Assembly: GCF_030463535.1 (NCBI RefSeq)
Contig: NC_132901.1
Location: 4,658,640-4,722,639, forward strand
Length of the DNA: 64,000 bases
Origin: Salminus brasiliensis
Taxonomy: Eukaryota > Chordata > Actinopteri > Characiformes > Bryconidae
Direction: 5' to 3'
The position numbers and the translations under genes were made by a program. The notes under the pieces are model-generated. The model searched no databases. It worked only from the letters and a program-made list of their open reading frames with translations, and was not told the DNA's origin. Below, in pieces: positions 35,027-45,421 of this stretch (positions within the stretch are counted from its first letter, which is position 1; the number at the start of each line of letters is the position of its first letter).

Positions 35027-35107
35027 AATATAAGAGCATGAGTTCCCACAAACAAACACACATACACACAGAGGAGAGTTCAGTGTATTATGAGTCTTCT
35101 ATCAGAG
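35027..35107 (+). promoter_or_regulatory. Probable core promoter and first exon of gene E
   Basis: AATATAAG at 35027-35034 is followed by an exon that should end at 35107 (CTATCAGAG|GTAAGT). The same exon end occurs upstream of D (27799) where the ATG seen here is replaced by TCG, so it is mainly untranslated. In E, F (ends 40128) and G (ends 45156) it carries ATGAGTCTTCTATCAGAG. A likely next acceptor is GTACAAG|GCTCCAG at 35344. Confidence 0.5.
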
Positions 35108-35372
35108 GTAAGTACTTCTACTTTTTACAGATAGTAATACTCTTACATTCACATTTAGGAGTGTTCTGATGGCACTAGGTGGGTCTACACAACATTAGGC
35201 ATTTGGTTGTAATGTTATGTCTGATAGGTGTGAGTGAAGAAGAAGCGTATTGACTAAAAAAGGGTACAGCTGGCCCCACGCCTGCATTAAGAGGAGGTCC
35301 AGTAAGGTAATTAATCAACACTCAGTGTTCTTGATTGTACAAGGCTCCAGTGCTGCAGTGTTCCAGCGCATT

Positions 35373-38288
35373 ATGGCCATGAAGATGAGAATGGACATTC
35401 AGAATGACCCTCTTCAGGAGCAGGAAAAAGAAAGAGTGGACAGAACCTCTGCATTACATGATGGAGATGCTCGGTACCGAGGTCAGAACAAAGCAGATGG
35501 GTCAGTTTACTCAGTGTTAATGTGTTTCTACACGTATTTAATGTGTGTTTGTGGGTTGTCTATTTTTAGGGGTGTTCAGGATGGCTGCACTGTGTCTCGG
35601 TGTGATGTGTATTCTTCAGGCTACTCTCAACATTGCTCTGAGACTGCACTGTAAGTTCTACACCTTCACCTGTACTAAGGTTACTGATCACAGTGGGACA
35701 GCTTTATCAAACCTGGCAGCAAGGGAGCTACCCAACACCAGATTTACAGCACTGTATTTCAGTCCTGCTCATAAAGTCACAGAGACATTGAGCACTCTCT
35801 CTTTACCACTGCAGTTTTTTTATACATGACTTCATGTTAAAAAGCTCATGCATATTAATTACCAATGCTTAGCACATGTTTGAGTGCCAGCATGAACAGA
35901 AGCATTAGAGTTACTGGTTCTACTAAAAGAAGCAGAAGTACTGTTTGGTCAAATGAAGCAACAGATGGGTCTCCGAGTGGCTCAGCAGACTAAGATGCTG
36001 ACACAGCAGCCAGAACCCTAGAGAGCACAATTGGCTATACTCTCTCTGGGTGGGTAGATGGTGCTCTGACCCCTCATCACTCACATTGTGATGCAGGCGT
36101 CTGTTGGCTGATTTATCAGAACTGGGGGTCTGGTGGTTTCCTCATCTGTTGGGAGCACTGCAAGTGATATGGGGAGTAGTCTTAGTGAGTGAGTGGGTTA
36201 CCTGACTCAAAAAGTCTGTCCCACCTGTTGTGATGTCTGTCATGATGGTCAATCACAAAAGTCATATTTCCGAGCAACACGCCTGTGTGACCTAACAGAT
36301 CTTTAAATACAGGCTTTGAGTTTAGACTGCCGTTGCTGTCTGAAGACTTACTGTGTTCATGTCTTTCAGTTATTCCTCTACGGACCAGCTGTACCGCAGA
36401 GAGACAGCAGTTACAGACCAGTAACACCAACCTGACTAACGCGAACCAACAGTTACAGACCAAGTATGCCAACCTGACCACAGAGCGAGACCAGTTACAG
36501 AAGGAGAGAGATAAACTGAAGGGGAGCCTTTCTGAACTGAGTAAGTGAATATTTATCATGCACTGTCGTTCTGTCTCTTTAGAAGCACCAGAGTTTGTGT
36601 ACAGAGTTTAGAGTCAAGAGGCTTTTCAATCTGAGTACAAGTACAGACAGTCAGCTGTGGCCAGCTGTAAGTATCTGTTTTCATCTTAGGCACATGGTGG
36701 GAGCATCAATAGAGATGTGTATGTAGGGTGTATGAGAGTAGAGAGGAGGTCCTAGCTCAGTGCTTGTGTATTGAGAAGTCAGCTTGGGTGCAGTGATGGC
36801 TCGAATGCTCTGGTACCTTCTGTCAGATGGCGGCAATTAGAAGAGTCTGTGTGAGGGGCGGGTGAGGTTGCAGCGCTGATGGAGGGATGAGAGAGCCCAA
36901 TGATCTTCTTAGCTGTACGGCCCAAACTAGACAGTGCTCAGGATGCTCTCCACAGCCCCTCTATAGAGCACGGTGAGGATGGGAGGGGGAAGATGAATTT
37001 TCAGTCTCGTCAGGATCTGGTTGTTAAGATGAAAACAAAGTCATTCAGAGTGGGTTTGGGGTAAAATGCTGTAGTTCACTGTAGAGAAACTTATAGATAC
37101 GTATAAATTTGTAAAGTCATTTTTACTATCCCAAATGGCCAGTTCTGAGTTTTTCTATACAGTGTATGGTAAATGGCACCATTCCATTTACCATGGATTA
37201 TGGTAAATGGTGGTGAAAAGGTTCTGTGGCATAAATGACCATCTATTGTGCTTGATGTAGCATTTCATGTGACCCTGCCTGGTAAAGAACTCAAGCCTTG
37301 CCCTCTGACCCTTAAAAAGTAGAGCACAGATTGACCAGTTTTCGGATGTGAAGGGCCCTGGACCTCAAGAACATGGCTTGTGACTAATGGCGTGTTAGTG
37401 ATCGCTGTGGCAGTGATGCTAACCCAGTGATAGTGATGGTACTGCCAAGGTAGCGATGCTCAGAGAGGCTGGAGGTCACTGCAGTAGTGCTGCTAATACC
37501 GCAAAGGCGTCGCTAACATGTGAGGTTGATGGCCGGCCCGGTAGTGTTGCTGGCGGCAGGTGCGGTAGCAATGCTAGGTGCAGGTGTGGTAGCAAAGCAA
37601 TAGGTGGCACTTCAGGATATTCGAAGTGCCACCTATTGTACTTTCTACTTAATTCATCTGCTTTGAGTAAATTTGTTTGACTTTCTCTTTAAATAGGTCA
37701 AAAAACTCAACAAGGGTGGAAGTACTTCAGATCCAGTTTTTACTACATCACTACTACGAAGAAGAGCTGGGGAGAGAGCAGAAAGGACTGTGAAGGGAGA
37801 GGAGCAGACCTGGTGATCATCAACAGCAGAGAGGAACAGGTGAGAGAAAGAGAAAGAGAGAGAGAGAGAGAGAGAGACTCTTCTCCAGCTGTATCTGTTA
37901 ACATGGTGTCACACTGTGCTGGATTTCAGGAGTTCATCAATAAAGAATTTGGCAGCAGTGAAGCTTGGATTGGTCTGACAGACTCAGAAACAGAGGGGGT
38001 CTGGAAATGGGTGGATGGCTCAATGCTGACCACCAAGTAAGAGACCACTGAACTGAACTCTGACCATGATGCAGTTCTTCACTGTAGATCTAGATGTGAA
38101 ACAGTGAACAGTCTGATTCTGTGTGTTTCAGCTTCTGGTGGAAGGGAGAACCCAATGATTATCAAAATGAGGACTGTAGTGTAACTGGACTTCAAAGAGC
38201 TACACCTGGTGTTGTAGAAACCTGGGCTGATTATCCCTGTGCACACTCCACAGTCTGGATCTGTGAGAAACCTTTAGCTGGGTTGTAA
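35373..38288 (+). CDS. C-type lectin receptor E, hybrid of G-type head and D-type tail, 255 aa
   Basis: Exons 35373-35481, 35570-35650, 36370-36540, 37697-37839, 37930-38036 and 38132-38288 join in frame (768 nt). The tail of 36 residues ([20 protein letters not shown] start) has no tyrosine except in RYR next to the membrane. The membrane segment is about 41-62 ([20 protein letters not shown]). The neck exon has two N-L-T sequons. The CTLD (about 122-255) has [33 protein letters not shown] and [10 protein letters not shown]. Unlike D, the membrane and neck parts are on separate exons, as in F, G and H. From the neck exon rightward the gene matches D; leftward it matches G. The 90-nt third-last intron is GA-rich and has no stop in frame. 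Confidence 0.88.
35660..36300 (+). mobile_element. 611-bp block with SINE in membrane-neck intron of E
   Basis: This intron is 719 nt in E and F but 108 nt in G. The extra block contains the tRNA-derived SINE type of 26905-27122 (GTGGCTCAGCAGACTAAGAT ... GCACAATTGGCTATACTCTC) at about 35970-36180. It is duplicated in F at 40681-41321. Confidence 0.8.
36786..37008 (-). mobile_element. LINE fragment, copy in gene E intron
   Basis: Same fragment as 31755-31975, carried along with the tandem duplication. One base (AATTAGAAG for AATTATAAG) separates the E/F copies from D. Confidence 0.75.
37598..37638. repeat. Perfect 16-bp hairpin, copy in gene E intron
   Basis: Same arms and loop as 32546-32586, unchanged. 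Confidence 0.95.
37840..37929 (+). repeat. GA-rich 90-nt stop-free intron in gene E
   Basis: GTGAGAGAAAGAGAAAGAGA and further GA units after the donor, ending CTGGATTTCAG. Length is divisible by three and the flanking lectin frame runs straight through it as 30 codons, Arg-Glu rich at first and then [18 protein letters not shown]. Confidence 0.9.
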
Positions 38289-38819
38289 CTGAGTGTAAAG
38301 CAGAGTGACGAGCAGAGGATGATGGTAAAGCTCTGCACTAATATCTGTGTGTTTACATGGTACATCTTCCTCACTGCAGATCTACTTCTAGCATTTCTCA
38401 CTCAGTCAAACTCAGGGAACTCAGGGTGGGGTTGTGAAAGTTTACCGAAAGAAAAGGTAGAAGGTCGAATTCCGACTGATCCTGGTTAATGTCTTGTGTT
38501 CGAGGCCTGAATCTCAGATCACACAGTGTGTTTAACTGTAAAAGCTAAAGAGAGGCTAGAATTCCCGCTGTATTCCCACTGTAAAGCTACAACATACAGA
38601 GCACAGAATCCACAAGCTGAACGTCTCACAAGTTTCCAGTGTCTGTTTAAGTGAATGTACATCACTTGGTGCTATCTAAGAGGGTTCAGTGGAGTTCTGC
38701 TGGTAATCCGAAATTCATCATCTGAGACCTGCAGTCTTATTTACTGTACCTGTAACAGAATCCAGCTCCATTTTTAATTCTGATTATTTAACACTGGTGC
38801 AGCTAAATCTGTCAATTGT

Positions 38820-38825
38820 AATAAA
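38820..38825 (+). terminator. Polyadenylation signal of gene E
   Basis: AATAAA in the same conserved context as in D and F. Confidence 0.6.
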
Positions 38826-39637
38826 ATGTCCTTGATTTCTAAAACTGTGTTTTTGGCCTCTTTTGCTAGAACTGCTGACTCACATTTCAGTTCTAATGGA
38901 GCTTCTCAGAGTTTACTGGTGGAGAAGAGGGTTCAGTGTGCTGCTGCTCGAATATTTAAGGATCAGCTTTGTGCTGAGAGCCGTTTAAGAAGCCCAGCTC
39001 AGAGCTGCTGTGGGACTTGGATACATTTGGTTTCTTTAGAGGTGGTATCAAAAAATATGGTAAAGCTACAAAGCTTCTATCTAAACTATATATCCAAAAT
39101 AAGGTGGACAGTGGCGCTGGTTCCTATTTAGAATAAGAAAAGTAACTGTTCTTTAACCCTGTGAACACAGAATGAATGTGACCAGAGAACTGAACTCTAC
39201 ACTGTTTTTTAAAAAGTATTTTAATTTTCTTCAAAAAAAACTTCAAGAAAAGGTTTTTAGAGAAGAATAATGTTCCTCAAAGAGTTTCCTCCACAGTTTC
39301 AAAATGAAGAGCCTTATATAAGCCTATATTTTAAACAGTGTACACCAGCCTTTATGTAAAACCTAAGGGTGAGCGTACACTGTGAACTCTAGATTTTTTA
39401 TTCTGACCCCCTGTACTCAGGTTATGAGAATACGTGTATGAGCCAACATGATAAGATAAGCTAGATAAGCTAGATCCGGCATCATCAACAATCATGATTA
39501 AGCTCCTAAAATATTGAACTTGCGATGACATTCAGACCAATCATCAGCCTTAAAATGTACTTGTGCAATAAGGTTGTGAGATTGTTATTATTGATATTAT
39601 TCAGATATTTTTTATTGTACATCAGAAAAACTTCCCT

Positions 39638-39652
39638 ACTGCCATCTAGTGG
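39638..39652 (-). promoter_or_regulatory. CTCF-consensus motif in the E-F spacer
   Basis: Identical 15-mer to that at 34615-34629, same orientation. Confidence 0.5.
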
Positions 39653-40393
39653 CATCTTGGTGTAGCTCAGCATTTTAGTGCCTTCTAACAGTGTCTGCTT
39701 TTCTAGACCATTCAGTTCCACTCCTTGATCAGTTATCTTATAAGAACAGCTCCCATAAATGAACAGAGCTACTGAACAATCTAATGACTGAGTGAAAACT
39801 TAACAGCCCACATTCTGTATGATGATGATGATAATGATGATGTACAGTGTGTACAGCACAGGTTATTAATACAGTGATTCTATGTTAATACTTGTCTGAA
39901 GGCAGTATTTTGAATTGTAAAAAGAAACAATGACCTGCAGGTTGCAGGAGTATCTCTCGCAGGAAAGATACTCCTGAGAAACAAGAAGTAGCAGCTACAG
40001 CTTCTGTTTTTCTGTAAACAGCGGTAAATCTGTAATTTCTAGATTACACAATATAAGAGCATGAGTTCCCACAAACAAACACACACACAAAGAGGAGAGT
40101 TCAGTGTATTATGAGTCTTCTATCAGAGGTAAGTACTTCTACTTTTTACAGATAGTAATACTCTTACATTCACATTTAGGAGTGTTCTGATGGCACTAGG
40201 TGGGTCTACACAACATTAGGCATTTGGTTGTAATGTTATGTCTGATAGGTGTGAGTGAAGAAGAAGCGTATTGACTAAAAGAGGGTACGGCTGGCCCCAC
40301 GCCTGCATTAAGAGGAGGTCCAGTAAGGTAATTAATCAACACTCAGTGTTCTTGATTGTACAAGGCTCCAGTGCTGCAGTGTTCCAGCGCATT

Positions 40394-42858
40394 ATGGCCA
40401 TGAAGATGAGAATGGACATTCAGAATGACCCTCTTCAGGAGCAGGAAAAAGAAAGAGTGGACAGAACCTCTGCATTACATGATGGAGATGCTCGGTACCG
40501 AGGTCAGAACAAAGGAGATGGGTCAGTTTACTCAGTGTTAATGTGTTTCTACACGTATTTAATGTGTGTTTGTGGGTTGTCTATTTTTAGGGGTGTTCAG
40601 GATGGCTGCACTGTGTCTCGGTGTGATGTGTATTCTTCAGGCTACTCTCAACATTGCTCTGAGACTGCACTGTAAGTTCTACACCTTCACCTGTACTAAG
40701 GTTACTGATCACAGTGGGACAGCTTTATCAAACCTGGCAGCAAGGGAGCTACCCAACACCAGATTTACAGCACTGTATTTCAGTCCTGCTCATAAAGTCA
40801 CAGAGACATTGAGCACTCTCTCTTTACCACTGCAGTTTTTTTATACATGACTTCATGTTAAAAAGCTCATGCATATTAATTACCAATGCTTAGCACATGT
40901 TTGAGTGCCAGCATGAACAGAAGCATTAGAGTTACTGGTTCTACTAAAAGAAGCAGAAGTACTGTTTGGTCAAATGAAGCAACAGATGGGTCTCCGAGTG
41001 GCTCAGCAGACTAAGATGCTGACACAGCAGCCAGAACCCTAGAGAGCACAATTGGCTATACTCTCTCTGGGTGGGTAGATGGTGCTCTGACCCCTCATCA
41101 CTCACATTGTGATGCAGGCGTCTGTTGGCTGATTTATCAGAACTGGGGGTCTGGTGGTTTCCTCATCTGTTGGGAGCACTGCAAGTGATATGGGGAGTAG
41201 TCTTAGTGAGTGAGTGGGTTACCTGACTCAAAAAGTCTGTCCCACCTGTTGTGATGTCTGTCATGATGGTCAATCACAAAAGTCATATTTCCGAGCAACA
41301 CGCCTGTGTGACCTAACAGATCTTTAAATACAGGCTTTGAGTTTAGACTGCCGTTGCTGTCTGAAGACTTACTGTGTTCATGTCTTTCAGTTATTCCTCT
41401 ACAGACCAGCTGTACCGCAGAGAGACAGCAGTTACAGACCAGTAACACCAACCTGACTAACGCGAACCAACAGTTACAGACCAAGTATGCCAACCTGACC
41501 ACAGAGCGAGACCAGTTACAGAAGGAGAGAGATAAACTGAAGGGGAGCCTTTCTGAACTGAGTAAGTGAATATTTATCATGCACTGTCGTTCTGTCTCTT
41601 TAGAAGCACCAGAGTTTGTGTACAGAGTTTAGAGTCAAGAGGCTTTTCAATCTGAGTACAAGTACAGACAGTCAGCTGTGGCCAGCTGTAAGTATCTGTT
41701 TTCATCTTAGGCACATGGTGGGAGCATCAATAGAGATATGTATGTAGGGTGTAGGAGGTCCTAGCTCAGTGCTTGTGTATTGAGAAGTCAGCTTGGGTGC
41801 AGTGATGGCTCGAATGCTCTGGTACCTTCTGTCAGATGGCGGCAATTAGAAGAGTCTGTGTGAGGGGCGGGTGAGGTTGCAGCGCTGATGGAGGGACGAG
41901 AGAGCCCAATGATCTTCTTAGCTGTACGGCCCAAACTAGACAGTGCTCAGGATGCTCTCCACAGCCCCTCTATAGAGCACGGTGAGGATGGGAGGGGGAA
42001 GATGAATTTTCAGTCTCGTCAGGATCTGGTTGTTAAGATGAAAACAAAGTCATTCAGAGTGGGTTTGGGGTAAAATGCTGTAGTTCACTGTAGAGAAACT
42101 TATAGATACGTATAAATTTGTAAAGTCATTTTTACTATCCCAAATGGCCAGTTCTGAGTTTTTCTATACAGTGTATGGTAAATGGCACCATTCCATTTAC
42201 CATGGATTATGGTAAATGGTGGTGAAAAGGTTCTGTGGCATAAATGACCATCTATTGTGCTTGATGTAGCATTTCATGTGACCCTGCCTGGTAAAGAACT
42301 CAAGCCTTGCCCTCTGACCCTTAAAAAGTAGAGCACAGATTGACCAGTTTTCGGATGTGAAGGGCCCTGGACCTCAAGAGCATGGCTTGTGACTAATGGC
42401 TTGTTAGTGATCGCTGTGGCAGTGATGCTAACCCAGTGATAGGGATAGTGATACTGCCGGGGTAGCGATGCTCAGAGAGGCTGGAGGTCACTGCAGTAGT
42501 GCTGCTAATACCGCAAAGGCGTCGCTAACATGTGAGGTTGATGGCCGGCCCGGTAGTGTTGCTGGCGGCAGGTGCGGTAGCAATGCTAGGTGCAGGTGTG
42601 GTAGCAAAGCAATAGGTGGCACTTCAGGATATTCGAAGTGCCACCTATTGTACTTTCTACTTAATTCATCTGCTTTGAGTAAATTTGTTTGACTTTCTCT
42701 TTAATAGGTCAAAAAACTCAACAAGGGTGGAAGTACTTCAGATCCAGTTTTTACTACATCACTACTACGAAGAAGAGCTGGGGAGAGAGCAGAAAGGACT
42801 GTGAAGGGAGAGGAGCAGACCTGGTGATCATCAACAGCAGAGAGGAACAGGTGAGAGA

Positions 42859-42902
<44 letters not shown>

Positions 42903-43316
42903 GAGACTCTTCTCCAGCTGTATCTGTTAACATGGTGTCACACTGTGCTGGATTTCAGGAGTTCATCAATAAAGAATTTGGCAGCAGTGAAGCTTGGATT
43001 GGTCTGACAGACTCAGAAACAGAGGGGGTCTGGAAATGGGTGGATGGCTCAATGCTGACCACCAAGTAAGAGACCACTGAACTGAACTCTGACCATGATG
43101 CAGTTCTCTTTGTAGATCTAGATGTGAAACAGTGAACAGTCTGATTCTGTGTGTTTCAGCTTCTGGTGGAAGGGAGAACCCAATGATTATCAAAATGAGG
43201 ACTGTAGTGTAACTGGACTTCAAAGAGCTACACCTGGTGTTGTAGAAACCTGGGCTGATTATCCCTGTGCACACTCCACAGTCTGGATCTGTGAGAAACC
43301 TTTAGCTGGGTTGTAA
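40394..43316 (+). CDS. C-type lectin receptor F, near-copy of E, 255 aa
   Basis: Exons 40394-40502, 40591-40671, 41391-41561, 42708-42850, 42959-43065 and 43160-43316 join in frame. The protein is almost the same as E: the same tyrosine-poor tail, membrane segment at about 41-62, two neck sequons and CTLD with EPND, WAD and [11 protein letters not shown] visible difference is Gln for Arg after FIPL at the start of the neck. The GA-rich lectin intron (42851-42958) is 108 nt, again divisible by three and free of stops. The acceptor of the first lectin exon is intact (TTTAATAG|GT). The recent copy could be a true duplicate or a mis-joined haplotype. Confidence 0.87.
42610..42650. repeat. Perfect 16-bp hairpin, copy in gene F intron
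   Basis: Same arms and loop as in D and E. Confidence 0.95.
42851..42958 (+). repeat. GA-rich 108-nt stop-free intron in gene F
   Basis: Longer GA run than in E, interrupted by one GACAGAGA. The lectin frame continues through it for 36 codons. Confidence 0.9.
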
Positions 43317-43847
43317 CTGAGTGTAAAGCAGAGTGAAGAGCAGAGGATGATGGTAAAGCTCTGCACTAACATCTGTGTGTTTACATGGTACATCTTCCTC
43401 ACTGCAAATCTACTTCCAGCATTTCTCACTCAGTCAAACTCAGGGAACTCAGGGTGGGGTTGTGAAAGTTTACCGAAAGAAAAGGTAGAAGGTCGAATTC
43501 CGACTGATCCTGGTTAATGTCTTGTGTTCGAGGCCTGAATCTCAGATCACACAGTGTGTTTAACTGTAAAAGCTAAAGAGAGGCTAGAATTCCCGCTGTA
43601 TTCCCACTGTAAAGCTACAACATACAGAGCACAGAATCCACAAGCTGAACGTCTCAAAAGCTTCCAGTGTCTGTTTAAGTGAATGTACATCACTTGGTGC
43701 TATCTAAGAGGGTTCAGTGGAGTTCTGCTGGTAATCCGAAATTCATCATCTGAGACCTGCAGTCTTATTTACTGTACCTGTAACAGAATCCAGCTCCATT
43801 TTTAATTCTGATTATTTAACACTGGTGCAGCTAAATCTGTCAATTGT

Positions 43848-43853
43848 AATAAA
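43848..43853 (+). terminator. Polyadenylation signal of gene F
   Basis: AATAAA in the conserved 3' flank shared with D and E. Confidence 0.6.
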
Positions 43854-44665
43854 ATGTCCTTGATTTCTAAAACTGTGTTTTTGGCCTCTTTTGCTAGAAC
43901 TGCTGACTCACATTTCAGTTCTAATGGAGCTTCTCAGAGTTTACTGGTGGAGAAGAGGGTTCAGTGTGCTGCTGCTCGAATATTTAAGGATCAGCTTTGT
44001 GCTGAGAGCCGTTTAAGAAGCCCAGCTCAGAGCTGCTGTGGGACTTGGATACATTTGGTTTCTTTAGAGGTGGTATCAAAAAATATGGTAAAGCTACAAA
44101 GCTTCTATCTAAACTATATATCCAAAATAAGGTGGACAGTGGCGCTGGTTCCTATTTAGAATAAGAAAAGTAACTGTTCTTTAACCCTGTGAACACAGAA
44201 TGAATGTGACCAGAGAACTGAACTCTACACTGTTTTTTAAAAAGTATTTTAATTTTCTTCAAAAAAAACTTCAAGAAAAGGTTTTTAGAGAAGAATAATG
44301 TTCCTCAAAGAGTTTCCTCCACAGTTTCAAAATGAAGAGCCTTATATAAGCCTATATTTTAAACAGTGTACACCAGCCTTTATGTAAAACCTAAGGGTGA
44401 GCGTACACTGTGAACTCTAGATTTTTTATTCTGACCCCCTGTACTCAGGTTATGAGAATACGTGTATGAGCCAACATGATAAGATAAGCTAGATAAGCTA
44501 GATCCGGCATCATCAACAATCATGATTAAGCTCCTAAAATATTGAACTTGCGATGACATTCAGACCAATCATCAGCCTTAAAATGTACTTGTGCAATAAG
44601 GTTGTGAGATTGTTATTATTGATATTATTCAGATATTTTTTATTGTACATCAGAAAAACTTCCCT

Positions 44666-44680
44666 ACTGCCATCTAGTGG
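44666..44680 (-). promoter_or_regulatory. CTCF-consensus motif in the F-G spacer
   Basis: Third copy of the same 15-mer, same orientation. Confidence 0.5.
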
Positions 44681-45421
44681 CATCTTGGTGTAGCTCAGCA
44701 TTTTAGTGCCTTCTAACAGTGTCTGCTTTTCTAGACCATTCAGTTCCACTCCTTGATCAGTTATCTTATAAGAACAGCTCCCATAAATGAACAGAGCTAC
44801 TGAACAATCTAATGACTGAGTGAAAACTTAACAGCCCACATTCTGTATGATGATGATGATAATGATGATGTACAGTGTGTACAGCACAGGTTATTAATAC
44901 AGTGATTCTATGTTAATACTTGTCTGAAGGCAGTATTTTGAATTGTAAAAAGAAACAATGACCTGCAGGTTGCAGGAGTATCTCTCGCAGGAAAGATACT
45001 CCTGAGAAACAAGAAGTAGCAGCTACAGCTTCTGTTTTTCTGTAAACAGCGGTAAATCTGTAATTTCTAGATTACACAATATAAGAGCATGAGTTCCCAC
45101 AAACAAACACACACACAAAGAGGAGAGTTCAGTGTATTATGAGTCTTCTATCAGAGGTAAGTACTTCTACTTTTTACAGATAGTAATACTCTTACATTCA
45201 CATTTAGGAGTGTTCTGATGGCACTAGGTGGGTCTACACAACATTAGGCATTTGGTTGTAATGTTATGTCTGATAGGTGTGAGTGAAGAAGAAGCGTATT
45301 GACTAAAAGAGGGTACGGCTGGCCCCACGCCTGCATTAAGAGGAGGTCCAGTAAGGTAATTAATCAACACTCAGTGTTCTTGATTGTACAAGGCTCCAGT
45401 GCTGCAGTGTTCCAGTGCATT

